Shown here piece after piece: positions 28,283 to 36,920 of a stretch of DNA of 50,609 bases. The notes under the pieces were generated by a model. The model did no database searches. It had not been told where the DNA came from and was given only the letters and a program-made list of their open reading frames with translations. The stretch lies in NCBI GenBank assembly GCA_017626305.1, contig JAGAIW010000063.1:1-50609 (forward strand), given 5' to 3'. Numbering within the stretch: the first letter of the stretch is position 1; each line of letters begins with the position of its first letter. The translations under genes were made by a program, and so were the position numbers. This stretch comes from Clostridia bacterium. Its GTDB lineage: Bacteria > Bacillota > Clostridia > Christensenellales > Borkfalkiaceae.

Positions 28283-29482
28283 TTAGCGCAAATTCTCCAC
28301 AAAGCGCTTGATGCGTGCAAGCCCCGTTTGAATATCTTCTTCGCTAAGCGAATAAGAAAGGCGCAAGCAATCGTCCGCGCCAAACGAAACGCCGGGGACG
28401 GTGGCTACCTTTTCCGCGTCCAAAAGCGCGTCGGCAAATTCCACCGAATTCGTCAGCGTTTTGCCGTTATAGCTCTTGCCGTACAAATCCCCTATCACCA
28501 GCATAACGTAAAATGCGCCGTCGGGTTCTACCGCCTGTACGCCGTCGATTTCGTCGACGAGCGCAAGCAGCTTTTCCCGTCTTTTATCAAACACTTCCAC
28601 CATGGCGTTAATCTCTTCTTCGGAAGAACGCAAGGCTGCGATCGTCGCGTATTGCGAAATGGAGCAAGCGTTGGACGTTGCGTGGCTTTGGAAGGAGTCT
28701 ATCGCCTTGGCGATATCCTTAGGCGCGGCAAGATAGCCCACGCGCCAGCCTGTCATGGCGTACGTTTTGGAAACGCCGTTGATGGTAATCGTCAAGTCCT
28801 TCATTTTTTCGCTGCAAGCTGCGATAGAGAAGGGCTTTACGCCGTTATAGCAAAGCTTTTCGTAAATTTCATCTGCGAGTACGAAAATTTCCGCGTCTTC
28901 GCAGACCTTGGCAATCGCACGCACTTCTTCTTCGTTATACACCGCGCCCGTAGGGTTTGACGGCGAATTAAAAATCAGCATTTTCGTCTTAGGCGTGATT
29001 GCCGCTTTCAACTCTTCGGCGGTGAATTTAAACTTATTTTCCTTTTTGCATTGTAAATACACGGGCGTTGCGCCGCAAACCTTCACCACTTCGGGATAGG
29101 TCAGCCAGTAAGGCGCGGGAATAATCACTTCGTCCCCTTCTTCCAAGGTAGCGAAACAAGCGTTATAAATAGAGTGCTTTGCACCGTTGGATACGATAAT
29201 TTGCGACGGCTCGTAATCAAGTCCGTTATCCTTTTGGAATTTTTCGCAAATCGCCTTGCGCAAGGGCAAAAGCCCCGACGAAGGCGTGTATTTGGTCTGC
29301 CCGTCGTCCAACGCCTTTTTCGCCGCCGCAATAATATTATCGGGCGTGTTAAAATCAGGTTCGCCTACGCCGAAGGATACGACGGGTTCTCCCGCCGCCT
29401 TCATAGCCTTGGCTTTTGCGGATATCGCAAGCGTCAAGGACGGGGAAAGGCTGGTCATTCTCGATGCAATTCTCTTTTTCAT
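28283..29482 (-). CDS. class I pyridoxal-phosphate aminotransferase (aspartate aminotransferase type)
   Basis: 399 aa. GVGEPDFNTPDNI, FNSPSNPTGAVY, ADEIYEKLCYNG and NGVSKTYAMTGWRVGY (PLP Lys) are the Ib aspartate aminotransferase signatures. It transfers amino groups between aspartate or aromatic amino acids and 2-oxoglutarate. Own promoter and terminator, single-gene unit. Confidence 0.92.
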   Translation of the reverse strand: MKKRIASRMTSLSPSLTLAISAKAKAMKAAGEPVVSFGVGEPDFNTPDNIIAAAKKALDDGQTKYTPSSGLLPLRKAICEKFQKDNGLDYEPSQIIVSNGAKHSIYNACFATLEEGDEVIIPAPYWLTYPEVVKVCGATPVYLQCKKENKFKFTAEELKAAITPKTKMLIFNSPSNPTGAVYNEEEVRAIAKVCEDAEIFVLADEIYEKLCYNGVKPFSIAACSEKMKDLTITINGVSKTYAMTGWRVGYLAAPKDIAKAIDSFQSHATSNACSISQYATIAALRSSEEEINAMVEVFDKRREKLLALVDEIDGVQAVEPDGAFYVMLVIGDLYGKSYNGKTLTNSVEFADALLDAEKVATVPGVSFGADDCLRLSYSLSEEDIQTGLARIKRFVENLR

Positions 29483-29520
29483 TCGTTCTATCTCCCAAGA
29501 GTGGTTTTTTATTCCCTATT

Positions 29521-29549
29521 ATTCTACATTGTTTTGAAAAATATTGCAA
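29521..29549 (-). promoter_or_regulatory. promoter of aminotransferase gene
   Basis: TTGCAA-N17-TAGAAT on the minus strand. Confidence 0.65.
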
Positions 29550-29653
29550 CCTATACGGCGCTGTTTTTTGAAAATTCTTTAAAAATAATCGAAATTTTTA
29601 ATATTTTTTGTACTTTAATTCGTTTTATAAATTAAATCAAACGATATTTTTAT

Positions 29654-29678
29654 CAAAAAAAGCCTGCAAACGCAGGCT
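29654..29678 (-). terminator. terminator of prfA operon
   Basis: AGCCTGC/GCAGGCT stem with GTTT loop and T7 on the minus strand, right after the prfA stop. Confidence 0.9.
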
Positions 29679-29682
29679 AATT

Positions 29683-30756
29683 TTATACGTTTTCTTGGGA
29701 AGAAAGCAGTGCTTCTCTATCGGCGATAGCAAGCGCTTCCACCATACTGTCGATATCCCCCGTCATAAAGGCGTCAAGATTATACTGACTAAGCCCGATA
29801 CGGTGGTCGGTCACACGACTTTGGGGAAAGTTATAGGTGCGGATACGCTCGCTCCTATCCCCCGTACCTACCATGCTGCGGCGGTTTTCTTCGCGTTCTT
29901 TGGCGTTTTGACCGTTATAAAAATCGTAGATACGAGAGCGCAACACCTTAAACGCGCGTTCTTTGTTTTTCAGCTGCGAGCGTTCGTCTTGGCAGGTGAC
30001 GACAATCCCCGTCGGGAAGTGCGTAATACGCACCGCGGACGCCACTTTATTGACGTTTTGTCCGCCTGCGCCGCCCGAATGGAAAATATCGATACGGATA
30101 TCCTTATCGTTGATTTCCACTTCCACTTCTTCCGCCTCGGGAAGAACGGCTACCGTTGCCGCGGAAGTATGGATACGCCCTTGCGTTTCCGTTGCGGGGA
30201 CGCGCTGTACGCGGTGTACGCCGCTTTCGTATTTTAAAAGCTTATACGCGCCCGCGCCCGTTACCGAATACACCGCTTCTTTTACGCCGCCAAGCTCGGT
30301 ATCCGCCACGTCAATTTCTTCTAAGCGCAATCTATGCGCCGCGCAATAGTTTTGGTACATTCGGCAAAGCTCGGCGGCAAACAGCGCCGCTTCTTCGCCG
30401 CCCGTGCCTGCACGGACTTCCAAAATACAACTTCTTTCGTCGTTTTTGTCCTTGGGCAAAAGCAGAATTTTCAGCTCGGTAACCATATCGGCAAGCTGCT
30501 GTTTGCAAGCGTACCCTTCGTCGGTGAGCAGTTTTTTCATTTCCCCGTCCGTTTCCAGCTCCGCCAAGTCGAACGCGTCTTGCATTTCCTTCTCTTTTGC
30601 CACGTACTCGCGGTACTTTTCCGCCGTTTCCCGAAGGTCGGCTTGCTCTTTGGAATACTTTTTCCAAACGCTCATATCCGCAATCACGTCGGGGTCAGCC
30701 AAAGCGTCCGACAAGAAGACGTAACGTTTTTCAATTTCGTCTAATTTATGAAACAT
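29683..30756 (-). CDS. prfA: peptide chain release factor 1
   Basis: 357 aa. The PAT stop-codon reading motif lies in VPATETQGRIHTSAATVAVL, and HSGGAGGQNVNKVASAVR holds the GGQ loop that triggers peptide release at UAA and UAG. Next to the gene for the methyltransferase that modifies this GGQ glutamine; same operon, 24-base gap. Confidence 0.97.
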   Translation of the reverse strand: MFHKLDEIEKRYVFLSDALADPDVIADMSVWKKYSKEQADLRETAEKYREYVAKEKEMQDAFDLAELETDGEMKKLLTDEGYACKQQLADMVTELKILLLPKDKNDERSCILEVRAGTGGEEAALFAAELCRMYQNYCAAHRLRLEEIDVADTELGGVKEAVYSVTGAGAYKLLKYESGVHRVQRVPATETQGRIHTSAATVAVLPEAEEVEVEINDKDIRIDIFHSGGAGGQNVNKVASAVRITHFPTGIVVTCQDERSQLKNKERAFKVLRSRIYDFYNGQNAKEREENRRSMVGTGDRSERIRTYNFPQSRVTDHRIGLSQYNLDAFMTGDIDSMVEALAIADREALLSSQENV

Positions 30757-30780
30757 ATAATCCCCTGTTTTTAGGTCGTG

Positions 30781-32613
30781 TTAAATCATAATTTTCACGA
30801 AACGGTCTATGCCGTTGAAGTCCTTGACAATCATAGCGCACGAACAATGCTTAAAGAGCTTAACGACGTCTTGCGCCTGTCCTGCGCCCACTTCCATAAT
30901 CAGCATACCGCCGCGTTTGAGATATTTGCCGATTTCCGCTGCAATTCTACGATAGATATCCAAGCCGTCCGCGCCGCCGTCCAAAGCCAAACGGGGTTCG
31001 TGGTCCTTGACTTCCCGTTGCAAAGTATCGATTTCCGCCGTCGGAATATACGGGGGGTTAGATACGATAATATCGTATCGTTCACGAAGACGCGTAAACA
31101 AATCCGAACAGACGAAACGGATATCCGCGCCGTTAATTTCGGCGTTTTCTTTGGCAAGCGCCAAAGCGTCTTCGCTGATATCCACCGCCGTCATTTCCAC
31201 CTTGCGGTTATTTTTTTCCAACTCTTTATATACGGCAATCGCAATCGCACCGCTACCCGTGCAAAGGTCTAAAACGCTTTGCCCCGTTTCCGCCGCCGAT
31301 ATGACGAGCGACGCAAGCTCTTCCGTTTCGGGACGGGGAATAAGCACCCGTTCGTCCACCTTTACGGTATAACCGTAAAAATCAGCGTCGCCGATAATAT
31401 ACCAAAGCGGTCTGCCCGATAAGCGTTCGTCCGCGATACGGATAATCTCTCTCGCCTGCGCTAATTTGAGTATTTTTTCTTCCTTGGCAACCGCGCTCTT
31501 GGGCATATTTAAGGTGAGCGCGAAAATCCATTCCGCTTCGTCTTCTTCGATACCGTTATCCGCGAAACGCTTTTTGGTATTTTTTAAAAGCTCGCTCATT
31601 TTACCCGCCGTTACGAATACCCGTTCGGGAATCGTCGGGTCGGCTTCCATTTGCATAACGGTGGTAAACGCCGTAATCGCACATTCTATCATACCGTCTT
31701 CGGGTTCACGCGTGGTCAAACGCTGCAATAAAAGCCCCGGCCATTTGAAAATATAGAAGAATTTATTTTTCGTCTTGGCAAGCAAACGGAGCACTTCAAA
31801 AGATACCCCCGCCACAACGGGCAATAACGCTACCTTGAAAACAAAGCGCGCTACGCCGTGCCAACGCTCGTCAATCACGTTATACAGCCAGTCGCCCACC
31901 AGCATATTCGCAAGCGAAAAGACCAAAATACTCACAATCATAACAAGGAATAAAAAGGTCGTACCGCATCTATCGTGCACACGCGAGCAACCGCGCACGT
32001 TTTCCACCGTGAGCTCTTTTCCGTTTTCATAGCAGGAAATGGTTTTGTGCTCCGCGCCGTGATACATAAATACGCGACGGAGCGACGGCATTAAGGAAAT
32101 GAGCAGGATATACAAAACGAATATCCCCAAACGAATACCCCCCTCGATTAAGTTAAACCAAAGCCCGTCCAAGCCCGTCGACGTTTTATCAAAGGGCAAA
32201 AAGCCCGTAATAAATTGCGGCAACGCGATAAAAATCCCCAACGCCAACAACACGCCGAGTACAATTGCCACCGTATCCACGATACCGCTTAAACTGATTT
32301 TATGTTTTTCTTCCAGCCACTTTTCCGCCTTGGATTGTTTTTCGTCTTCTTCCGTCATAGCAACATCCGCGCTCCGCATTAAAATGCGGTTGCCTTCCAC
32401 AAGCGAGCGCACGAAACTCACGACGCCGCGAATAAAGGGCAGGCGCGCGATTTTACTGCGTTTTTCGGGCGGCGTTAAGCGTTCCGATTCGATTTGAATG
32501 ACTCCGTCGGGGTCGCGAACGGCGGTTGCCATGGCGCGCGTTCCACGCATCATGACCCCTTCTAATACCGCTTGACCGCCGATTGTGGCGCACTTTTTCT
32601 GATTTTCTTTCAT
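30781..32613 (-). CDS. DUF1385 membrane protein fused to PrmC release-factor methyltransferase
   Basis: 610 aa. Residues 1 to about 320 are DUF1385/YqhQ: GGQAVLEGVMMRG, then HGAEHKTISCYENG and RCGTTFLFLVMI with several membrane helices. Residues from about 325 are PrmC/HemK: a helical N-terminal domain, then LIPRPETEEL, VLDLCTGSGAIAIAV and the catalytic NPPYIP. PrmC methylates the glutamine of the GGQ motif in RF1 and RF2. In many Clostridia these are two adjacent genes between rpmE and prfA; here they share one frame without a stop, tethering the methyltransferase to the membrane if not cleaved. Confidence 0.9.
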   Translation of the reverse strand: MKENQKKCATIGGQAVLEGVMMRGTRAMATAVRDPDGVIQIESERLTPPEKRSKIARLPFIRGVVSFVRSLVEGNRILMRSADVAMTEEDEKQSKAEKWLEEKHKISLSGIVDTVAIVLGVLLALGIFIALPQFITGFLPFDKTSTGLDGLWFNLIEGGIRLGIFVLYILLISLMPSLRRVFMYHGAEHKTISCYENGKELTVENVRGCSRVHDRCGTTFLFLVMIVSILVFSLANMLVGDWLYNVIDERWHGVARFVFKVALLPVVAGVSFEVLRLLAKTKNKFFYIFKWPGLLLQRLTTREPEDGMIECAITAFTTVMQMEADPTIPERVFVTAGKMSELLKNTKKRFADNGIEEDEAEWIFALTLNMPKSAVAKEEKILKLAQAREIIRIADERLSGRPLWYIIGDADFYGYTVKVDERVLIPRPETEELASLVISAAETGQSVLDLCTGSGAIAIAVYKELEKNNRKVEMTAVDISEDALALAKENAEINGADIRFVCSDLFTRLRERYDIIVSNPPYIPTAEIDTLQREVKDHEPRLALDGGADGLDIYRRIAAEIGKYLKRGGMLIMEVGAGQAQDVVKLFKHCSCAMIVKDFNGIDRFVKIMI

Positions 32614-32663
32614 ATCCTATACCCATACGCGAAAAGGGGTTTTATACACTCGCTTTTCGCAAA

Positions 32664-32707
32664 AATGAAAAATAAGGCTTTAAGACGAAAAGCGTCGTCT
32701 TAAAGCC
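32664..32707 (-). terminator. terminator of rpmE
   Basis: Perfect 13-bp stem GGCTTTAAGACGA/TCGTCTTAAAGCC followed by a T-rich run on the minus strand. No strong promoter is visible before the downstream fusion gene, so it may be read through partially. Confidence 0.88.
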
Positions 32708-32723
32708 CTGTCGGTTCTTCCGT

Positions 32724-32927
32724 TTACATACCGTATCTTTTCTTGAACTTATCGACACGTCCACCGGTATCAACCAACTTCTGCTTGCCCGTGAAGAAGG
32801 GGTGGCAGTTGCTGCAAATATCTACTTTCAATACTTCACAATCTTTGGTCGTGCCGGTCTTGAAGGTAGCACCGCAAGCGCAAGTTACCGTTACTTCGTG
32901 ATATTTGGGATGAATGTCCGCTTTCAT
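32724..32927 (-). CDS. rpmE: 50S ribosomal protein L31
   Basis: 67 aa from ATG 32927 (GAGGTG before it); the longer in-frame start is rejected. [19 protein letters not shown] and [12 protein letters not shown] show the Cys-containing zinc-binding form of L31. Component of the large subunit at the central protuberance. Confidence 0.96.
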   Translation of the reverse strand: MKADIHPKYHEVTVTCACGATFKTGTTKDCEVLKVDICSNCHPFFTGKQKLVDTGGRVDKFKKRYGM

Positions 32928-32967
32928 TATGTTCACCTCGCTGTTCGTAATTTCTAATTGCTTATCA

Positions 32968-32996
32968 ATTATAACGCTTTTTTTATTCCCCGTCAA
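32968..32996 (-). promoter_or_regulatory. promoter of rpmE
   Basis: TTGACG-N17-TATAAT on the minus strand. Confidence 0.8.
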
Positions 32997-33025
32997 CTGT
33001 TTTTACTTGAATTTATAAAAAATAG

Positions 33026-33054
33026 TTGCAAATTTCATAAAAATGCGGTATACT
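33026..33054 (+). promoter_or_regulatory. promoter of MDR gene
   Basis: TTGCAA-N17-TATACT on the plus strand. Confidence 0.7.
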
Positions 33055-33123
33055 TATCTTATCCGCTATGCGGCGTTTGTTTTGCCCGCAAAATTATCCG
33101 CGGAGATAAGGAATACCTATCAT

Positions 33124-34122
33124 ATGAAAATTTGGCAGTTGGCTTATCCCCATAACTTACAGCACGTAAGCGCGGCGGATTTAAAACTTACCCCCGATAA
33201 AGTTAAGGTAAAAGTAACCAAGGCGCTGGTCACCGAATCGGACGTCGCCGTCTATTCGGGCGCAATTAAGGTAAAATCTCCTTTTATCCCCGGTAGATTT
33301 GCTATCGGTCAAGTCACCGAAGCCAACGAAGATTCCTTTATTCGTAAAGGCGAACGAGTGTATCTTGCCGGCGTTACCGAAGACGAGTGTTCCCCCACGG
33401 GCTTGAAGGTCGCAGGGGAAACGGCGGACGGGTTTTATAGAGATTTTGTCTTGGCTGGCGTGGACGACGTGTATCCCCTGCCTTCTTCCGTTTCCGACGA
33501 AGCGGCGTTTTTGATTGACGCTATCGCCTTAGCCGAACGCGTCGTGGACGAAATGCACGTTTCCGTAGGACAGCATATTTTGGTGCTTGGCGGCGGTTTA
33601 TACGCAAACGTGCTTTGCCAAATTCTTATCTATCACCGCGCCGTGCCCATTCTGGCGGACAACAACGCCGAACGGCTTGCTTTGGCAAAAAAGAGCGGTA
33701 TTTACTACACCTTCCCCAACGACGAAACGTTGAAAACGAATATCAATAACGTAACGGGCGGTAAATTTGCCGACGGTGCGGTGTACCTTGCGTACGCCAA
33801 CCATTGTGAACCGTCTATCGTTTTCCCGCTTGTCAAACGCGACGCATACGTGGCGTTTTGCGCCCCCACCTGCAAGAGCTTGCACGTCAATTTGGAATAC
33901 GCCTTGAAAAACAACGTAACGGTGAAAGGCATTACCGAAAGCCGTGAATTCGTTTCCACCGCCATTAACCTGCTTGCCAACAAAGCGGTCAATTTCTCCG
34001 CGTTCCCGTACGCAAGCTTTAAGGAAGAAGAACTGCCCCAGCTGTTGGAAAAATACGCAGCTTTGCTGGCAGGCGGTACGAATTTACCTGAAAAAATGGA
34101 TATCGTCAAATTTATCTTTTAA
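33124..34122 (+). CDS. zinc-independent MDR (alcohol dehydrogenase-like) protein
   Basis: 332 aa from ATG 33124, which has AAGGA upstream; the longer frame from 33043 starts before the transcript. A GroES-like N-terminal domain (SPFIPGRFAIGQVTE, GERVYLAGV) and a Rossmann domain (GQHILVLGGGLYANVLCQI) are present. The catalytic-zinc Cys and GHE of classical alcohol dehydrogenases are absent, so it is probably a reductase or a non-zinc dehydrogenase; substrate unknown. Confidence 0.8.
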   Translation: MKIWQLAYPHNLQHVSAADLKLTPDKVKVKVTKALVTESDVAVYSGAIKVKSPFIPGRFAIGQVTEANEDSFIRKGERVYLAGVTEDECSPTGLKVAGETADGFYRDFVLAGVDDVYPLPSSVSDEAAFLIDAIALAERVVDEMHVSVGQHILVLGGGLYANVLCQILIYHRAVPILADNNAERLALAKKSGIYYTFPNDETLKTNINNVTGGKFADGAVYLAYANHCEPSIVFPLVKRDAYVAFCAPTCKSLHVNLEYALKNNVTVKGITESREFVSTAINLLANKAVNFSAFPYASFKEEELPQLLEKYAALLAGGTNLPEKMDIVKFIF

Positions 34123-34125
34123 GCT

Positions 34126-34149
34126 AACCGCCGCTAAAAAAGCGGCGTT
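34126..34149 (+). terminator. weak terminator after MDR gene
   Basis: CGCCGC/GCGGCG stem around a 7-base A-rich loop, then TTTAT. Confidence 0.6.
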
Positions 34150-34181
34150 TATCATTAGGAGTATACAAACTTACGTAATTA

Positions 34182-34209
34182 GGGATGTTTCACTACGTTC
34201 AACATGACG
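34182..34209 (-). repeat. dispersed hairpin repeat, ACGTAGT type with compensated stem
   Basis: On the minus strand the outer stem is ATGTT/AACAT, both arms changed relative to ATACT/AGTAT elsewhere, with GA kept on both sides. The tail TACGTAAGTTTGT ends exactly at the direct duplication. Confidence 0.85.
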
Positions 34210-34221
34210 TTTGGGCAATCC

Positions 34222-34252
34222 CGTCATTCTGACGCGCAAGCGGAAGAGTCCC
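34222..34252 (+). repeat. dispersed hairpin repeat, GCAA-loop type
   Basis: Outer stem ATTCT/AGAGT (one G-T pair), GA on both sides, inner CGC/GCG, loop GCAA, another GNRA tetraloop. Confidence 0.85.
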
Positions 34253-34283
34253 ACGAACGTACGAAATCATTAGGAGTATTATT

Positions 34284-34832
34284 ATGAAATACGTCATTGC
34301 ATCAGACATACACGGTTCGGCATTTTGGTGTGAAAAGCTGCTTGCCGCCTTTGAAACAGAAAACGCGGATAAGCTGATTTTGCTTGGCGATTTGCTCTAT
34401 CACGGTCCGCGCAACGACTTCCCCGACGAATACGCCCCGAAAAAGGTATTCGCCATGCTCAACGCCGCTAAGGAAAAGCTGCTTTGCGTACGCGGAAACT
34501 GCGACAGCGAAGTTGACCAAATGGTGTTGGAATTCCCCATTATGGCAGATTACGCTCTGCTTGCCTACGACGGCGGCAAGCTGTTTGCCACGCACGGGCA
34601 TTTGTACAATACGGACATGCCGCCCCTTTTACAGACTGGGGATATTCTTTTGAACGGACATTTCCACACGCCCTGTCATCAAGCCCTGCAAAACGGCGCA
34701 ATTTACGCCAACTGCGGCAGCGTGGCTTTGCCCAAGGACGGCACGCCCCATTCTTATCTCGTGTTTGAAGACGGCAAGCTCACTTGGAAGGATTTAGCTA
34801 CGGGCAAAATTTTCGACGAATATAAAATATAA
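34284..34832 (+). CDS. YfcE-type metallophosphoesterase
   Basis: 182 aa. The metal-binding blocks are SDIHGS, LGDLLYHGPR, RGNCDSE and GHFHTP in the order of the YfcE/MJ0936 phosphodiesterase family, with an additional THGH pair. Members hydrolyse phosphodiesters in vitro; the physiological substrate is unknown. Ribosome site TAGGAGTAT comes from the duplicated motif described at 34151-34279. Followed after 10 bases by the next gene. Confidence 0.9.
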   Translation: MKYVIASDIHGSAFWCEKLLAAFETENADKLILLGDLLYHGPRNDFPDEYAPKKVFAMLNAAKEKLLCVRGNCDSEVDQMVLEFPIMADYALLAYDGGKLFATHGHLYNTDMPPLLQTGDILLNGHFHTPCHQALQNGAIYANCGSVALPKDGTPHSYLVFEDGKLTWKDLATGKIFDEYKI

Positions 34833-34842
34833 AGGAGTAACC

Positions 34843-35349
34843 ATGAAAAAAGCGCTTGTTATTATCGATATGCAAAACGATTTTATCGACGGTTCGCTTG
34901 CCAACCCCGACGCCAAAGCCGTTATCCCTGCTATCGTGCAACGGATACGAGAATTTGACGGAGCGGTTTTCGCTACGCGCGATACGCACGCGACGGATTA
35001 TTTACAATCCCCCGAGGGCAAACATTTGCCCGTAGAGCATTGTATCAAAGACACCGACGGTTGGCAAATTCAACGAGATATCCTTGCCGCTCTGCAACAA
35101 AAAAACGCGACGATTTTGGATAAACCCACCTTTGGGTATTTGGGCTGGGGCGTGTTGGCTTACGTGGACGAAGTAGAGCTCGTCGGTACTTGCACGGATA
35201 TTTGCGTGGTGAGCAACGCGCTTATTCTAAAAGCCATGTTCCCTGCGCTTACCGTCAAGGTAAACGCCGCCCTTTGCGCCGGTACGAGCAAGGCAAACCA
35301 CGACGCCGCCCTGCAAACCATGCGCATGTGTCAAGTAGAAGTGATATAA
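34843..35349 (+). CDS. isochorismatase-fold cysteine hydrolase, nicotinamidase-like
   Basis: 168 aa. The triad positions are visible: Asp9 in VIIDMQNDF, a Lys in ILDKPTFGY, and the nucleophile Cys in LVGTCTDICVVSNAL. DTH in TRDTHATDY is the expected metal-site region. This family includes nicotinamidases (PncA) and related amidohydrolases; the short length fits small bacterial members. Nicotinamide salvage is possible but not proven. Confidence 0.82.
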   Translation: MKKALVIIDMQNDFIDGSLANPDAKAVIPAIVQRIREFDGAVFATRDTHATDYLQSPEGKHLPVEHCIKDTDGWQIQRDILAALQQKNATILDKPTFGYLGWGVLAYVDEVELVGTCTDICVVSNALILKAMFPALTVKVNAALCAGTSKANHDAALQTMRMCQVEVI

Positions 35350-35373
35350 AAATAGATTTTTTCGTTTAAACGC

Positions 35374-35402
35374 TTGACTTCAATCGAAAAATATGATATA
35401 CT
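35374..35402 (+). promoter_or_regulatory. promoter of trpB2 leader
   Basis: TTGACT-N17-TATACT, about 110 bases before the coding start. Confidence 0.8.
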
Positions 35403-35488
35403 ACGGAAAAACGAAGGAAAGTACCCGTAGCGTGACGGTAGCAAATATCTTCCCAAGGAACGGGATACCCGTTCTTTGGGATTTTTAT
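35403..35488 (+). promoter_or_regulatory. attenuator-like leader of trpB2
   Basis: The leader has a first structured part: GAAG/CTTC closing a hairpin whose arms are TACCCGT/ACGGTA, with unpaired GAAAG and CAAATAT on the two sides. A strong terminator follows at 35452-35480 (13-bp stem CCCAAGGAACGGG/CCCGTTCTTTGGG) with T5-A-T6. The terminator's left arm begins two bases after the CTTC of the first structure, so they can compete. No leader peptide with Trp codons is visible and there is no T-box motif. It may be a riboswitch or protein-controlled attenuator; ligand unknown. Confidence 0.6.
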
Positions 35489-35510
35489 TTTTTCAAGAAG
35501 GAGAAGGACT

Positions 35511-36878
35511 ATGGCGAAAGAAATCCCCTATAAAATCTATTTAAGTGAAAACGAGCTCCCGAATCAATGGATGAATTTGCGCGCGTTTATGAAAAATAAG
35601 CCCGCGCCCCTGATCAATCCCCAAACGTTACAGCCCATGACGCAAGACGAGCTTTCGCAAATTTTCTGCGACGAGCTTGCCCGTCAAGAATTAGACGACA
35701 GCACGGAATATATCGATATTCCTAAGGAAGTGCGAGATTTTTATAAAATGTACCGTCCCGCGCCGCTTGTGCGCGCGTATTGCTTGGAAAAGACGCTGGG
35801 TACGCCTGCGCATATTTATTATAAGTTTGAAGGTAACAACACCAGCGGTAGTCACAAGCTCAATTCCGCCGTAGCGCAAGCGTATTACGCCAAACAACAG
35901 GGTTTAAAAGGCGTTACCACCGAAACGGGCGCAGGACAATGGGGCACGGCGCTGTCTATGGCAAGCGCGTATTTCGGCTTGGACTGCAAGGTGTTTATGG
36001 TAAAGTGCTCGTATGAGCAAAAGCCCTTTCGACGGGAAGTCATGCGCACGTACGGCGCGTCCGTAACCCCTTCCCCGTCCCTTACCACCGCCGTCGGTAG
36101 AAAGATACTTCAAGAGTTTCCAAACACCAGCGGTTCGCTGGGCTGCGCCATTTCCGAAGCGGTGGAAACGGCGGCAAGCTTAGACGGCTATCGCTACGCT
36201 TTGGGGAGCGTGCTCAATCAAGTACTGCTACATCAATCGATTATCGGTTTGGAAACGAAAACGGCGCTCGATCAATACGGCGTGAAGGTAGATATCGTTA
36301 TCGGGTGCGCAGGGGGCGGCTCGAATTTAGGCGGCTTGATTGCGCCATTCATGGCGGAAAAGCTGCAAGGGAAAGCGGATTATCGTATTATCGCGGTAGA
36401 GCCCGCGTCCTGTCCTACGCTAACGCGCGGAAAATACGCTTACGATTATTGCGATACGGGCAAGGTTTGCCCCTTATCGAAAATGTACACGCTGGGGTCG
36501 GGCTTTATTCCCGCGCCCACGCACGCAGGCGGCTTGCGCTATCACGGCATGACCAGCACCCTTTCGCAATTATACGACGACAAGCTTATGGAAGCGCGGA
36601 CGGTAAAGCAAACGGAAGTATTTGCCGCGGCGGAATATTTTGCCCGTATCGAAGGCATTTTGCCCGCTCCTGAAAGCGCGCACGCCATCAAAGCCGCGCT
36701 TGACGAAGCAGAGCTTTGCAAGCAAACGGGTGAAAAGAAAACGATTGTTTTCGGCTTGACGGGTACGGGATATTTCGACATGATGAGCTATGAAAAATTC
36801 CACGATAATAAAATGACCGATTACGAACCGTCCGAAGAAGAGCTTTCAAAAGGCTTTGCAGGGTTGCCCACTTTATAA
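35511..36878 (+). CDS. trpB2: TrpB2-type tryptophan synthase beta-like protein
   Basis: 455 aa, longer than classical TrpB (about 400), as in the TrpB2 group. PAPLVRAYCLEKTLG is followed by GNNTSGSHKLNSAVAQAYYA (PLP Lys in SHK), TETGAGQWGTALS and the PLP phosphate loop CAGGGSNLGGL. It makes tryptophan from indole and serine, or acts with other indole sources. There is no trpA next to it, typical for trpB2. Good AAGGAG site; expression probably set by the leader. Confidence 0.93.
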   Translation: MAKEIPYKIYLSENELPNQWMNLRAFMKNKPAPLINPQTLQPMTQDELSQIFCDELARQELDDSTEYIDIPKEVRDFYKMYRPAPLVRAYCLEKTLGTPAHIYYKFEGNNTSGSHKLNSAVAQAYYAKQQGLKGVTTETGAGQWGTALSMASAYFGLDCKVFMVKCSYEQKPFRREVMRTYGASVTPSPSLTTAVGRKILQEFPNTSGSLGCAISEAVETAASLDGYRYALGSVLNQVLLHQSIIGLETKTALDQYGVKVDIVIGCAGGGSNLGGLIAPFMAEKLQGKADYRIIAVEPASCPTLTRGKYAYDYCDTGKVCPLSKMYTLGSGFIPAPTHAGGLRYHGMTSTLSQLYDDKLMEARTVKQTEVFAAAEYFARIEGILPAPESAHAIKAALDEAELCKQTGEKKTIVFGLTGTGYFDMMSYEKFHDNKMTDYEPSEEELSKGFAGLPTL

Positions 36879-36890
36879 AAACGTATATGA

Positions 36891-36920
36891 AAAACGCTTG
36901 CGTATCGCCGCAAGCGTTTT
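36891..36920 (+). terminator. terminator of trpB2
   Basis: AAAACGCTTGCG/CGCAAGCGTTTT with 6-base loop and T-tract. A second small hairpin AACCGC/GCGGTT with T5 lies at 37005-37023. The remainder up to 37177 shows nothing recognisable. Confidence 0.9.

Larger units (their letters stand above)
34151..34279. mobile_element. 101-bp insertion of a hairpin-repeat pair between 14-bp direct duplications
   Basis: ATCATTAGGAGTAT occurs at 34151-34164 and again, identical, at 34266-34279. Between them lie two hairpin-repeat units facing away from each other (34182-34209 and 34222-34252). The duplicated motif contains the ribosome site of the following gene, so the insertion copied that site and left one intact copy beside the start codon. 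This is what target-site duplication by a small non-autonomous element looks like. Confidence 0.65.

Noticed and set aside
35374-35488. Trp leader-peptide attenuation
   Set aside because: No short frame with Trp codons precedes the terminator.
36305-36673. Alternate-frame gene inside trpB2
   Set aside because: Fully contained within the conserved PLP-enzyme frame; shadow frame.
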